From the NCBI GenBank assembly GCA_041586615.1, contig JBFGZS010000009.1, forward strand, positions 1 through 64,000: a stretch of DNA of 64,000 nt, read 5' to 3'. The first letter of the stretch is position 1. Every line of letters starts with the position of its first letter. Position numbers and translations under genes: made by a program. Origin of the DNA: Motiliproteus sp041586615. GTDB taxonomy: Bacteria; Pseudomonadota; Gammaproteobacteria; Pseudomonadales; Balneatricaceae. Positions 17,289 through 26,791 of the stretch are shown here, in pieces. The notes under the pieces were generated by a model that did not search any database, was not told where the DNA came from, and saw only the letters and a list, made by a program, of their open reading frames with translations.

Positions 17289-18227
17289 ATGAGTGATATA
17301 GCCGAATTGATTTTGACGGCGGGCCGTTCGGGCGTTGAACTGGCGCTCTTTGTGTTGTTGCCGGTCATGATCGTGATGCTGACCCTGATGCGCCTGCTGG
17401 AGGCACGTGGCATTCTTGATTGGGTGGTTAACAAGCTCTCGCCGATATTGCGGCCGTTCGGCATCCCGGGTTTGGGTATTTTTGCCATGATCCAGATTCT
17501 GCTGGTCAGTTTTGCCGCGCCGGTGGCCACGCTGGCGATGATGGATCGAGGCGGGGTCTCGCGGCGCCATATCGCGGCGACCCTGGCGATGGTGTTGGCC
17601 CTGGCCCAGGCGAATGTGGTCTTTCCCATGGCCGCCGTAGGGCTGTCGGTCTGGACCAGTTTTTTTATCTCTCTCGCTGCCGGTATTCTCGCCGCCTCGC
17701 TGACCTATCACTGGTTTGGGCGAGCACTACCTGATGAGGAGGTCGAGCAAGAACCCCGTATGGCGCATCCTGAAGCGGCGGGGGCCCGCGGTATTTTAGG
17801 GCTGATCAACCGCGCCGGGCGGGAAGCGTTAGATATTTCTATCGCGGCGATGCCGATGCTCGTGTTGGCACTGGTGGTGGTCCATCTATTGCGTTCGATC
17901 GGGATTATCGAGCTCCTTGAGCAGGCTCTGGCGCCGTTATTTGCGTTGCTCGATCTTCCTTCCGCGACCTTGCTGTTAATTATCTCTAAATTTGTCGCTG
18001 GCGGAATGGCCATGATGGCGGTCGCGGTGGACAATATTAATCAGGGCTTGATCACGCCTGTGGAATTTAATCGCGTCGCAGGCCTGTTGATTCATCCTCT
18101 GGATATTGCCGGTGTTGCTGTACTGATTTCTTCAGGCAGACGCGTGGCATCGGTCTTGAAACCGGCGTTAATGGGCGCGTCTGTGGCGATTGCGTTGCGC
18201 GCCCTGTGTCATTTCATGTTGTTTTAA
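17289..18227 (+). CDS. Nucleoside-recognition (Gate) domain membrane protein
   Basis: A 312-residue membrane protein with two Gate domains (roughly residues 15-120 and 175-300), related to SpmA/SpmB and nucleoside transporter cores. Visible family stretches are FAAPVATLAMMDRGGVSRRH in the first half and GGMAMMAVAVDNINQG in the second. It probably moves a small solute, but the substrate is unknown. The ATG at 17289 follows GGGCC. Its stop codon lies inside a 13-bp tandem array. Confidence 0.85.
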   Translation: MSDIAELILTAGRSGVELALFVLLPVMIVMLTLMRLLEARGILDWVVNKLSPILRPFGIPGLGIFAMIQILLVSFAAPVATLAMMDRGGVSRRHIAATLAMVLALAQANVVFPMAAVGLSVWTSFFISLAAGILAASLTYHWFGRALPDEEVEQEPRMAHPEAAGARGILGLINRAGREALDISIAAMPMLVLALVVVHLLRSIGIIELLEQALAPLFALLDLPSATLLLIISKFVAGGMAMMAVAVDNINQGLITPVEFNRVAGLLIHPLDIAGVAVLISSGRRVASVLKPALMGASVAIALRALCHFMLF

Positions 18228-18280
18228 TAAGTGGTTTTAATAAGTGGTTTTAATAAGTGGTTTTAATCGATAGTTTTAAG
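18222..18280. repeat. 13-bp tandem repeat, four units
   Basis: TTTTAATAAGTGG occurs at 18222, 18235 and 18248, then a variant at 18261. The first unit includes the stop codon of the Gate-domain gene. The array fills most of the gap to the pseudouridine synthase gene. Confidence 0.9.
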
Positions 18281-18319
18281 GAATGCGTTAATGGATGGTT
18301 GTTGTCAGTGAAGGATCCA

Positions 18320-19012
18320 ATGTTTCGATTGATCGATGAACAGCCCGGTTTTGTTGTCATCAGCAAGCGTGCGGATGTCGATTTTCACTGCAGCGCGGGT
18401 CAGCCGGGGGTGATGGCGGCGGTTAAGCAAACCATGGGGTTGGCCGAGTTATATCCCGTGCATCGCCTGGATAAAATGACCTCGGGTTTGTTGCTGTTTG
18501 CAAAAAATGCCGATGTTGCACGGCAGCTGAACGACGCGTTTGCGACCCGAAAGGTACGTAAATTTTATCTGGCGCTGTCGGATCGCAAGCCCAAGAAAAA
18601 GCAGGGGCTGATTAAAGGGGATATGGTCAAGACCCGCAACGGTAGCTGGAAGTTAACCGCGGGTAATGCGCGCCCGGCTATCACCCAGTTTTTCAGCTAC
18701 GGGTTGACGGAGCCCGGCTCCCCCCGAATTTTTATGCTGCGCCCGCATACCGGTAAAACGCATCAGCTACGGGTAGCGCTAAAAAGCGTAGGCGCGCCCA
18801 TCATGGGTGATGCGCGTTATTACGGTGCCGGAGCCGATGCATGGGATCGGGGCTACCTGCATGCCTACTGTCTGGGCTTTGACCTCGATGGCCGCCAATA
18901 CGACTACTGCGATAGTCCACAGGAGGGGCTGTGCTTTAATTCGGAAGCGTTTCAGCATTGGCTGGCGGCGGTTGGCCATCCGCAACAACTCTCCTGGCCT
19001 GCCTTGCGTTAA
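18320..19012 (+). CDS. RluA-family pseudouridine synthase (TIGR01621-like)
   Basis: A 230-residue RNA pseudouridine synthase. The catalytic motif HRLDKMTSG places the nucleophilic Asp at residue 51. A second family motif is RPHTGKTHQLRVAL near residue 160. No S4 domain is present, so it resembles the short RluA-like group. The target uridine is unknown. The ATG at 18320 with AAGGA five bases ahead was preferred to the GTG at 18257, which lies in the repeat array. The TAA stop is directly followed by hairpin-element copy A. Confidence 0.9.
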   Translation: MFRLIDEQPGFVVISKRADVDFHCSAGQPGVMAAVKQTMGLAELYPVHRLDKMTSGLLLFAKNADVARQLNDAFATRKVRKFYLALSDRKPKKKQGLIKGDMVKTRNGSWKLTAGNARPAITQFFSYGLTEPGSPRIFMLRPHTGKTHQLRVALKSVGAPIMGDARYYGAGADAWDRGYLHAYCLGFDLDGRQYDYCDSPQEGLCFNSEAFQHWLAAVGHPQQLSWPALR

Positions 19013-19147
19013 TATTAAGGCGGCAACGTCATAACCGCGCAAAAAATGTCGCCGTGGTATAAAGCCACGTGAGACAAGGACGGACAGGTGCCGGCCTTAT
19101 CGGCATCAAAAGACCGAAGGGATCGGCATTTTGATGCCCGGTTAATA
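19013..19147 (+). repeat. Hairpin-array element, copy A (135 bp, lacks hairpin 2)
   Basis: Forward copy starting TATTAAGGCGGCAAC and ending GGTTAATA, immediately after a stop codon and at the left edge of the exopolysaccharide locus. The GGCGGTTCAT hairpin is deleted. The last hairpin is nearly perfect: GGCATCAAAAGACCGA pairs with TCGGCATTTTGATGCC. No coding capacity. Confidence 0.88.
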
Positions 19148-19172
19148 GAGCACTATGTTGTCTTTAACACCT

Positions 19173-19421
19173 TTATGCGGACTCATCGAGAATCGTAAAG
19201 GCGAGAAATGTGGTGAAAAGGCTGAGCGTGACAATAAAAGGCAGTAGCGGATAAATCAGCATAAGGATGCCCGCAGCAATCCACAGTCCTTTGACGACTT
19301 GTTTTTTATCGTGGTAGCGCTTTCCCTGCAGGCGGCTCAGCGGGTGTGACTCAGGCCGTGGTGGCTGATTGAAACGACCGGGGGTTACGAGCAGACGAAG
19401 GAGATAGATTAGGTTGCGCAT
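19173..19421 (-). CDS. Small membrane protein of unknown function
   Basis: An 82-residue protein. The N-terminal part is basic (PPRPESHPLSRLQGKRYHDKKQ) and the C-terminal half is hydrophobic with two helices (GLWIAAGILMLIYPLLPFIV, then LSLFTTFLAFTIL). The ATG at 19421 is followed by MRNLIYLLRLLVTPGRF. It shows normal codon use and stands alone between element copy A and the polysaccharide genes. I do not recognise the family. Confidence 0.65.
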   Translation of the reverse strand: MRNLIYLLRLLVTPGRFNQPPRPESHPLSRLQGKRYHDKKQVVKGLWIAAGILMLIYPLLPFIVTLSLFTTFLAFTILDESA

Positions 19422-19526
19422 CTTTGGGAGTCTCCGCAGGGGTATGACGCCTTAAACTATAGACTAACGTTTGTGGCTGCTGTTCTGGCAGGCAAGCCGT
19501 TTATCAATCGTCAATAACGCGCGTTA

Positions 19527-20930
19527 TTAACGCGCGCCTTGTCCAAAAACAATCACTTCCACTGTCTGGATCAGAATCACGGTGTCGAGCATAAAGCTGT
19601 AATTTTTAATGTAGTACAGGTCATACTCAAGCTTTTCCATGGCATCTTCTGTGGTGCCACCGTAAGAAAAACAGATCTGCGCCCAGCCTGTCAGCCCGGG
19701 TTTTACCTGGTGGCGGTCACCGTAATAGGGAATCACCTTGGCCAGCTCATCGACAAATTCAGGGCGTTCCGGACGTGGGCCAACAAAACTCATATCGCCT
19801 TTAAGAATATTGATCAGCTGTGGAAGTTCATCAATGCGGTATTTACGCATAAACGCGCCGATGGGGGTGACCCGGGTATCGTTCTGCTGCGCCCAGACCG
19901 CACCATTGGCTTCGGCGTCGGTGCGCATACTGCGAAATTTAAAAATGCTGAACAAGCGGCCGTTTAGACCCACGCGTTGCTGGGTGTAAAACACCGGTGC
20001 CGCCGGCCCGCCTTCGCCTTTGATCAGCAGGGCGACAAAGAGCATTACCGGCAGCATCAGGGTTAACAGCAACGTACTGGTGATTAAGTCGAATAAGCGT
20101 TTGGAGAACAGCAGCATCAATGTCGGGCGGCGGTAACCGTCGGCGTAGATCAGCCAGCTGGGGTACATACCTTTGAGCGATAATTTACCCAGTTCGCGCT
20201 CCATAAAGGTTTCGACATCGAGTATCTGTATCCCGGCGATACGACAGCGATAGAGCGTATCCATGGGGAGCTTGCCCCGACGCTGATCTGACGCGACCAC
20301 GATCTCATCGATTTTTTCCCTGCGGGCATAGGTATCGATCTGTTGACAGTCAAGATCGAGAACCTGTTCCGGGGGGATGCTACGCCCGGTTGCCTCAAGA
20401 GGGACAAAACCCATTAGGGTTATTCCACGGCGGTCGACAGCGCGGCGCATGCGGCGGTGAATCAGGCTCGCGCGTTCGCCGACACCCAGAACCAGCACCC
20501 GCCGCTTCATCAGCTCGGTTTGCTGTACGCGGAAAAACACATAACGAACGCCGCAGACCATAGTGAACGAGATCGCCATGGCAATACTAAGGGCCGTCAG
20601 GCCGATCTGCAGGTTGGGTATCAGGGTATCCAGAATAACGATACCGAGGCTGGCCAGTGCGAAGCCGAGAATGATCCGGGCCAAAAGCTCGGCCTTATTG
20701 CTACGAAGACGGCTGTGGTACATGCCCATCCCGGCGAAGCAGATTACCACCACGACGGCAAATAACAGGCATTCGCCGGTCAGGGATTGATCGATATCCA
20801 GTGACTTTCGGTTATGGCTGGTCAGGAGGGTGGCCAAAAACAGGCTGAGTACGATTGCTGAAATCTCGATAACAGCAAGGACAAGGTTCGATTTGCGTAA
20901 ATTGAGCCCGACTAGTCTGACCGTTGACAT
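19527..20930 (-). CDS. XrtA-system initiating sugar-phosphate transferase (EpsB/TIGR03013-like)
   Basis: A 467-residue polyisoprenyl-phosphate hexose-1-phosphate transferase that would start repeat-unit assembly on undecaprenyl phosphate. N-terminal membrane helices (about residues 10-110) and a nucleotide-binding-like middle region (VLVLGVGERASLI) precede the C-terminal catalytic domain. That domain has KRLFDLITSTLLL, FKFRSMRTDAEANG, RKYRIDELPQLINILKGDMSFVGPRPERPEFV and KPGLTGWAQI. The end YDLYYIKNYSFMLD is typical. The combination matches the glycosyltransferase linked to exosortase A. It is transcribed away from copy A and follows the xrtA group on the same strand. Confidence 0.92.
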   Translation of the reverse strand: MSTVRLVGLNLRKSNLVLAVIEISAIVLSLFLATLLTSHNRKSLDIDQSLTGECLLFAVVVVICFAGMGMYHSRLRSNKAELLARIILGFALASLGIVILDTLIPNLQIGLTALSIAMAISFTMVCGVRYVFFRVQQTELMKRRVLVLGVGERASLIHRRMRRAVDRRGITLMGFVPLEATGRSIPPEQVLDLDCQQIDTYARREKIDEIVVASDQRRGKLPMDTLYRCRIAGIQILDVETFMERELGKLSLKGMYPSWLIYADGYRRPTLMLLFSKRLFDLITSTLLLTLMLPVMLFVALLIKGEGGPAAPVFYTQQRVGLNGRLFSIFKFRSMRTDAEANGAVWAQQNDTRVTPIGAFMRKYRIDELPQLINILKGDMSFVGPRPERPEFVDELAKVIPYYGDRHQVKPGLTGWAQICFSYGGTTEDAMEKLEYDLYYIKNYSFMLDTVILIQTVEVIVFGQGAR

Positions 20931-21000
20931 CTATCCTGGTCCCTTATTATAAGTTCCTTCACGCCAGCAAGCGCTGACGATAACAAGTTTAGAAGACAAA

Positions 21001-22278
21001 TCAAACCAATACCTCCGTTGCTTGCGGCTGACCGAGAAACGCCGTCGGGCTTGCGCTCAGGCCATAAGCACCTGACTGTAGAATGACGACATAATCGGCG
21101 ATATGGCAAGGGGGTAAGAGCATCTGCTGGGCCAATATATCCAGCGGGGTGCATAAAGGTCCGACGATGGTTACCGTCTCTTCATGTGGGTCTGTGACGC
21201 GGTTGCCAATATGCACGGGATAGTTCTTGCGGATGACCTGGCCAAAGTTACCCGAGTTAGACAGGTGATGGTGCAGGCCGCCGTTACTAATCAGATAATC
21301 CACCCCTCGGGACTGCTTCTTATCGATCACTTGGCTGACATAGATGCCGGCTTCACCGACCAGGTAACGCCCTAGCTCTATAACCACGTCTGTATCGGGA
21401 TAACGTACGCTTAGCGTCTCCATCCGGCGCGAGAGGTTATCGGCGATGGGTTGCAGGTCCAGGTGTTGTTCGCCGGGGAAGTAGGGGATACCAAAGCCGC
21501 CGCCGATATTGATAAAACGCAGCGTCAGTTGATGGGTTTCGATCAACTGCGAGGCCAGTTCCAGCATGGCCGACTGTGCTTCGCAGATGGCGGCAGGGTT
21601 CAGGTTTTGTGAGCCGGTGAACAGGTGTAACCCCTCGGGCTCTAATCCCAGGTCGCGAACCTGTCGGATAAGTTCCGGAAACGCTTCGGTGTCGATACCG
21701 AAGGGCTTGGCACCGCCGGTCATCTTCATGCCGGAGCCTTTCAGTTCGCAGCTTGGGTTCAGGCGCAGCGCGATGCGCGGTATGACCCCCAGTTGCCGGC
21801 CGGCCTCCGCGGCCTGGCGCAGCTGCAGGAAAGACTCAATATTCAGCACGATGCCTGCCGCTACGGCCGACATAATCTCGCTTTCTCCCTTGCCGGGGCC
21901 GGCAAAGCTGATTTCGGCCGGATCGATACCGGTATTCAGCGCGGTGTGCATCTCCAGACGTGAGGCCACGTCTAAACCGTCAACCAGCGGGGTGATGTAA
22001 TCGACCAGCGCCGGCATCGGGTTGGCTTTGATGGCGTAATGCAGTTTGATGCTGGGCGGCAGTATGCGGCGTAGCGCCGCTATACGTTGCCGGATCAGGC
22101 TGCGATCATAGGCATAGAACGGCGTTTGGCCAACCCGGGCGGCCAGGCGTGACAGCGGAACGCCGTTGATGTGCATTTCGTTATCCCGCACATCGCGCCA
22201 GCGGGCAGCATGCTGCGGCTTTTTTCCGCCGGCTTTTGGCTGAAGGCTGGGCTTGGCGGATGTTTCCTGCTGCGTCAT
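21001..22278 (-). CDS. PLP-dependent decarboxylase, exosortase A system-associated (TIGR03099-like)
   Basis: A 425-residue enzyme of the alanine-racemase-fold decarboxylase group (ornithine/diaminopimelate type). The cofactor lysine is Lys84 in LHYAIKANP. Also visible are FTGSQNLNP, INIGGGFGIPYFPGE, ELGRYLVGEAG and CTPLDILAQQ. The substrate is unknown; members sit beside an acyl ligase in XrtA clusters. The ATG at 22278 starts one base after the ligase stop. The open frame reaches 22377, but that part overlaps the ligase. Its product may be an amine that the ligase/carrier pair joins to an acyl group (inference). Confidence 0.9.
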   Translation of the reverse strand: MTQQETSAKPSLQPKAGGKKPQHAARWRDVRDNEMHINGVPLSRLAARVGQTPFYAYDRSLIRQRIAALRRILPPSIKLHYAIKANPMPALVDYITPLVDGLDVASRLEMHTALNTGIDPAEISFAGPGKGESEIMSAVAAGIVLNIESFLQLRQAAEAGRQLGVIPRIALRLNPSCELKGSGMKMTGGAKPFGIDTEAFPELIRQVRDLGLEPEGLHLFTGSQNLNPAAICEAQSAMLELASQLIETHQLTLRFINIGGGFGIPYFPGEQHLDLQPIADNLSRRMETLSVRYPDTDVVIELGRYLVGEAGIYVSQVIDKKQSRGVDYLISNGGLHHHLSNSGNFGQVIRKNYPVHIGNRVTDPHEETVTIVGPLCTPLDILAQQMLLPPCHIADYVVILQSGAYGLSASPTAFLGQPQATEVLV

Positions 22279-22279
22279 A

Positions 22280-23884
22280 TCAGTGATCCGTGTCGAAAAA
22301 CTGGCTAAATTGCTGCGCCAGTTGTTTGCGGTCAAATTTTCCATTGGGGTTGCGCGGTAGGGTCTGCTCGACCACACAGGTCTGGGGTTGCATAAAATTG
22401 GGTAAGGCCCGCCGACAGGCGTTCAACACGGTATCGGACAGATGTTGCGCGGTGTCCGTGGCGGCTTGTTCGCCAGGCGTAACAACCAGCACGATCGCCT
22501 GACCTAGTGTGGGGTGTGCGATACCTAAGGCGACCACATCGCGCACCAGTCCACTGTGATACACCACTTCTTCCACTTCGTTAGGGCTGACACGGTAGCC
22601 GGATGTCTTAATCATTTCGTCCTGGCGCCCCACAAAATACAGGAAACCCTCTTCGTCGCAGCGCACCGTATCGCCGGACCATACGGCGCGCTCCTGACCG
22701 GGCATACCCGGCTCATCGTCCGGAACCGGGCGAAAGCGCTCGGCCGTTCGCTGCGGGTCGTTCCAATAACCCTGGCTGACCAGGGGTCCGCGATGCACCA
22801 GCTCGCCGGGTTCATTGGGGGCACAGCGGCTGCCATCGTCCCTGACCACCAGAATCTCGGCATTAGGAATCGCTTTTCCCATGGAGCCCGGCTTGCGCAG
22901 CAGTTCAGATGGCGCTAAATACGTGGAGCGGAACGCTTCCGTCAGCCCGTACATCAGGTAGGGGTCGGCATGGCAGAAGTGACTCTGCAGTTTTTCCAGC
23001 AGCGGCTGCGGCATATGACCGCCGGTGTTGGCGATGTAGCGTACCGACCCCGCCGATTCGCGGGTCCATTTCAGGTTGGCCAGTTGCATCCACAGGGGGG
23101 GGACGGCTGTGATGCCGGTAATGGCATGTTTTTGTACCGCGTTGAGAACGTCGTTAGGTAGCAGGTAATCCAGTAGGTAACAGCTGGCACCGGCGTAGAA
23201 CGCGGTGGTGATCTGGCTCAGCCCCGCATCGAAGCTGAGAGGCAATAGAGACAGAATACGGTCTTCGCGGCTGTTGTTCAGATAGCTGGCGACACTTTGT
23301 GCGCCCACCATCATATTACGTTGCGAGAGCACAACCCCTTTGGGCTTCCCGGTGCTGCCCGACGTGTAGAGAATGGCCGCCATATCGTGATCGGTCAGTG
23401 CGTAGGGGTCCTGAGCGCAAAGCGGGGCGTGTTGTAATGTTTGCCAGTCGTACAGGCTGTAATGCGGGTGCGCGGGTGTGCTGGAGCAGGCGTCAACCAA
23501 CACAACCTGGCGCAGATCCGGCAGCTGCTCCAGGACCTGGGTCAGTTGTTGCCAGCGGGCGTTACTGGTGACCAGAATCCGGACGTTGCAATCAGCCAGG
23601 ATATGCTGCACCTGGAGCGGTTTCAGGACCGGGTTGATCGGCACGAAGGCCGCACCCGCCTGCGACGCCGCGAACAATGCCGTGACCGTTTCAAATTGTT
23701 TGGGCAGGTAGACCGCAATCCTCTCGCCACGCCCCAGTCCCAGCTCGCGTAGCCCTCCCGCCGTTTGCTGCACCTGTTGAGACAGTTCGCTATAGCTGAG
23801 ACGGTGTTGCTTAAAGCCCAGTGCCGTACGGTGCGTGTCGAGGCCCGCCTGATGATGGAGCAAATGATGAAGGAGGTAGCTCAT
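22280..23884 (-). CDS. Acyl-CoA ligase (AMP-forming), exosortase A system-associated (TIGR03098-like)
   Basis: A 534-residue adenylate-forming enzyme activating a carboxylic acid as acyl-AMP and transferring it to CoA or to the carrier protein encoded at 28836. The P-loop-like motif is YTSGSTGKPKGV near residue 173. Later motifs are YGLTEAF, SGDTVRCDEEGFLYFVGRQDEMIKTSGYRVSP and the C-terminal NPNGKFDRKQL with the catalytic Lys. Length is normal. It is coupled to the downstream decarboxylase gene by one base. The substrate is unknown. Confidence 0.92.
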   Translation of the reverse strand: MSYLLHHLLHHQAGLDTHRTALGFKQHRLSYSELSQQVQQTAGGLRELGLGRGERIAVYLPKQFETVTALFAASQAGAAFVPINPVLKPLQVQHILADCNVRILVTSNARWQQLTQVLEQLPDLRQVVLVDACSSTPAHPHYSLYDWQTLQHAPLCAQDPYALTDHDMAAILYTSGSTGKPKGVVLSQRNMMVGAQSVASYLNNSREDRILSLLPLSFDAGLSQITTAFYAGASCYLLDYLLPNDVLNAVQKHAITGITAVPPLWMQLANLKWTRESAGSVRYIANTGGHMPQPLLEKLQSHFCHADPYLMYGLTEAFRSTYLAPSELLRKPGSMGKAIPNAEILVVRDDGSRCAPNEPGELVHRGPLVSQGYWNDPQRTAERFRPVPDDEPGMPGQERAVWSGDTVRCDEEGFLYFVGRQDEMIKTSGYRVSPNEVEEVVYHSGLVRDVVALGIAHPTLGQAIVLVVTPGEQAATDTAQHLSDTVLNACRRALPNFMQPQTCVVEQTLPRNPNGKFDRKQLAQQFSQFFDTDH

Positions 23885-23951
23885 TGAAAAGTATCTCTGC
23901 GCCCTGTTTTAGCATTCATACTGCGTACCTCTGAAGACGAGTGCCAACGGC

Positions 23952-25496
23952 CTAATTCACCGCCGGAACGATTTTTTGCAACCCGGACCAGCTGGTCCGG
24001 AAGAACAGGTGGAGTTGCTGATCGGCCATCGCGGGATCGTCATAATCGAGCATCAGAGCAAATAACGTGCTGTTTTGGTTACCGCCGCGAAGTTTATTCC
24101 AGCCTTGCAACAGCTTAACCATCACCGGGTCGGTGGCGTGTTGTTGATCAAGCTGGTACCAGTGAATCACGCGGCGTTTTGTGCCGGCCTGTGAACGAAG
24201 CTCCGTTATATTAAAGCGGTAGTCGCTACTGTCGATGGACTGCGTGATTGTTTTGGTTTCAGCGGGTGACCATATGTCCGGGTTATAGAGCTGGTTGGTC
24301 TGGTTGATAAGCTCTTTGCCCTGCTTTTCAAAGCGGTAGTTTGCGACGTAAAGCCCTATGGGTAAGAGGTCGGGACGATCGAGTAACACGAGCGACGCTC
24401 TATCGGCATTCTGGTAATCAGGTTCCCAGGCAGGCTTGATCTCAGACACCTGCCAGGCGGGTAGTTGGACAACCAGCTTGTCTGCAGGGGCGAGCGCCGG
24501 CTCGGCTTGTAGGCGGTGAGCCCCGATGATCAGGCCTACTTCCAGCAAACCGACACTTAACATCACCAGACTTGTATTTTTCTGCTGCAGCGAGGGTGTT
24601 CCTGCAAAAGACAGGCGTACGGTTGCAATATCTTCGCGCCAAAAATTACCCACCCAAAACATCAGCATCATCACCAGACCGAAGAAGAACCAGCCATAGA
24701 TGAGGTGGTCGGCCCCCGTGGCGTACTTCATGTCAGAGAGGTGGGCGATCATAACAATCAGGTAGGCGCGAATACCGTTAGCCAGAATCGGTACCAGTAG
24801 CGACGCCAGAACAAATAACAGCCTGCGGCTTATTTTCTGGTAAGTGAGATAGGCATACAGCGTACCGATGGCAAAAGAGGCGATCAGATAGCGTATGCCG
24901 CTACAGGCGACCGCGACTTCAAAATTCCCGGTGGGTATTTCAATAAACAGGCCGCTGAGAAAGACCGGGATCCCGGTTAGTTGCAGCGCAAACACGGTTA
25001 TCTTGGCGGTGATCTGCTGCAGCAGCGGAATTAATTCTTCGCCAAAAGGCACACAAAACACCAGGTACAGGAGCGGGAAGGCGAGCGACCAGGCTAAGCG
25101 CCAGCCCAGTACCAGTAAGACCAGCATCGGCAGGATCAGTACCGCGGCCATTTGATGAGCGACTTGCACGCCGGTCGCAAGTGCGATTAACCAGATAGCA
25201 CTTAGCCCTAGCAAAGGAACGAAGGCTGGCCAGCAGGGGGCTAGAGGCACGGTTACGAGTTCATGGCGCAGACGCCATATTAGCCACAGTGATATAAGCG
25301 GGATCATAAAACCGTGGGCAAAGGTCTCAGACCGCTCCCAGATGACAACCATGGACCAGAGGGATTGGCCAAAGACCAGGCTCCATCCGACCAAAAGCAA
25401 CACGAACACCGTTAGCAGGCGGAATTCGGCACGTTGCCAACGAAATGATGCGCTTTGACTGTCGTTGCCGGTGTTCATTACCACGGCTTGCTGCAT
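23952..25496 (-). CDS. xrtA: Exosortase A
   Basis: A 514-residue polytopic membrane transpeptidase that cleaves PEP-CTERM tails of secreted proteins and probably links them to polysaccharide. The catalytic triad is Cys198 (in VAVACSGIRYL), Arg243 (NGIRAY) and His264 (GADHLIYGWFFF). The C-terminal 190 residues form the periplasmic EpsI-like domain usual in XrtA. I find no PEP-CTERM substrate in the window. It lies between the ligase gene and the FemAB-like gene, on the same strand. Confidence 0.95.
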   Translation of the reverse strand: MQQAVVMNTGNDSQSASFRWQRAEFRLLTVFVLLLVGWSLVFGQSLWSMVVIWERSETFAHGFMIPLISLWLIWRLRHELVTVPLAPCWPAFVPLLGLSAIWLIALATGVQVAHQMAAVLILPMLVLLVLGWRLAWSLAFPLLYLVFCVPFGEELIPLLQQITAKITVFALQLTGIPVFLSGLFIEIPTGNFEVAVACSGIRYLIASFAIGTLYAYLTYQKISRRLLFVLASLLVPILANGIRAYLIVMIAHLSDMKYATGADHLIYGWFFFGLVMMLMFWVGNFWREDIATVRLSFAGTPSLQQKNTSLVMLSVGLLEVGLIIGAHRLQAEPALAPADKLVVQLPAWQVSEIKPAWEPDYQNADRASLVLLDRPDLLPIGLYVANYRFEKQGKELINQTNQLYNPDIWSPAETKTITQSIDSSDYRFNITELRSQAGTKRRVIHWYQLDQQHATDPVMVKLLQGWNKLRGGNQNSTLFALMLDYDDPAMADQQLHLFFRTSWSGLQKIVPAVN

Positions 25497-25617
25497 GACG
25501 CCTGACCTCTATGTCTGTCTTACGTCCTTGTGAATAGACCGATAATGATGCTTCCCCTCAATACCGCGTCTCACCTGAAAAAGTCATACGTGCTAAAAAG
25601 TGTGCTTATCCTCACGC

Positions 25618-26643
25618 TTAACCAAGATGTTTGGAAAGAAAGGGGCCAATTCTTTGAGACACCGCCAGCGGTAGCTTTTTCCACGTGTCGATAACCAATC
25701 GGTATTTCGGGTTGTTCGGGCTGAGGTTAGGCAGCGATGTCGCTTTGACCAAGTGGTATTCATAGCACAGCGGCCGGGGTTCAAAGCCCCAGTGGCGCTT
25801 ATAGTGATAAGGGCCGCTCTCAAGCTTGCTGCGGCCAAAATCAAACCACTTGATTCCCCTGTCTACAGCCCGGCACATTAAATCCCAATACATATAATCC
25901 ATCGACTTGAGGTTGCGTGCTTCAGGCACCCCCCCCCCATAATAGGGTAGCACCTGATCTTTGAAGTAGAAGGTCATCAGACTGCTCGTCGCGTTTCCTG
26001 CATGGCGAACAGTCGATAATTCGCAATCATCGCCGAACTCGTGCATCAGGCAGCGGAAAAATTTTTTGGAAAAGACCGGTGTACCCAGGTTGCGAACGCT
26101 AGTGGAGTAGATCGTATAGAAGCTGTCGATATCGGGGTCTTGGCTGGCACTATGGCCTGATTTAATGCTTTTTCGCACCATAGGGCGTTGCTTACGGTTC
26201 ATCGCCTGCATGTTTTCATCGTGCGTGCCGAGGGGCTTAATAAAGGTAGCGTGGGTGCTTTTGCTCGGCCAGCCGTCTGTTTTCGCCTCGGTGTGGCGCA
26301 ATTCGAGGTAGTCGACGTTAAGCTGCTCGGCTTTGTCTGCGGCTGCCTGTAGCAACACTGCGCTGGCATCGGCTTGCAGGCTGGCCACGCCACCGTAGAC
26401 ACAAAAGGGGGTGGAGACCAGGGCATGACCAAAGAACAGGCTCTTCACTTCTACCAGCGGCAAAATCGCGACGATATTACCGTCCAGCTCGGCGTAGAGA
26501 GAATGCTGACGATGGCCGCAGGCTTGATCGGCAACTGTGAGCCAACCGCTGAGATGGAAAAAAGTGGCTTCATCACAGGTTTGGACAAACGCATCCCAGC
26601 GATTGAAATCCTGTTGTTGCAACTGCTTCACGGCTAAGGCCAC
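25618..26643 (-). CDS. FemAB-like protein, XrtA/PEP-CTERM system-associated (TIGR03019-like)
   Basis: A 341-residue protein with tandem GNAT-like folds related to FemAB peptidyltransferases. Landmarks: FFHLSGWLTVADQACGH near residue 30, YLELRHTE, KQRPMVRKSIKSGH in the middle, YYGGGVPEARNLKSMDYMYWDLMCRAVDRG and FDFGRSKLESGPYHYKRHWGFEP. Members occur only in exosortase A loci. An aminoacyl or acyl transfer role is presumed but unproven. It heads the minus-strand xrtA group. Confidence 0.9.
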   Translation of the reverse strand: MALAVKQLQQQDFNRWDAFVQTCDEATFFHLSGWLTVADQACGHRQHSLYAELDGNIVAILPLVEVKSLFFGHALVSTPFCVYGGVASLQADASAVLLQAAADKAEQLNVDYLELRHTEAKTDGWPSKSTHATFIKPLGTHDENMQAMNRKQRPMVRKSIKSGHSASQDPDIDSFYTIYSTSVRNLGTPVFSKKFFRCLMHEFGDDCELSTVRHAGNATSSLMTFYFKDQVLPYYGGGVPEARNLKSMDYMYWDLMCRAVDRGIKWFDFGRSKLESGPYHYKRHWGFEPRPLCYEYHLVKATSLPNLSPNNPKYRLVIDTWKKLPLAVSQRIGPFLSKHLG

Positions 26644-26676
26644 AAAAATCCCTTTTTATTATGGATGAAATATCAC

Positions 26677-26729
26677 TATTCACCGGGCATCAACATACCG
26701 ATCCATTCGGTATATTGATAATGACAAGG
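26677..26729 (-). repeat. Hairpin-array element, copy E (53-bp end fragment)
   Basis: Reverse-orientation fragment holding the terminal hairpin: GCATCAACATACCGA and TCGGTATATTGATAAT correspond to hairpin 5 of the full copies, then GACAAGG from hairpin 4. The remainder is missing. Confidence 0.75.
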
Positions 26730-26731
26730 AT

Positions 26732-26791
26732 AGCTTAACCAAAGGTGGCTTAACCAGGAATCGCTTAACCAAAAGACGCCTAACTATAAGA
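26732..26791. repeat. 15-bp tandem repeat, four units
   Basis: Units of the type AGCTTAACCAAAGGT start at 26732, 26747, 26762 and 26777. The first begins two bases after the broken end of element copy E. Confidence 0.85.

Noticed and set aside
17122..17292. Open stretch ending in ATGA at the start of the Gate-domain gene
   Set aside because: The overlap suggested a coupled small gene, but the only ATG codons are late and without ribosome site, and part of it is similar to another intergenic region.
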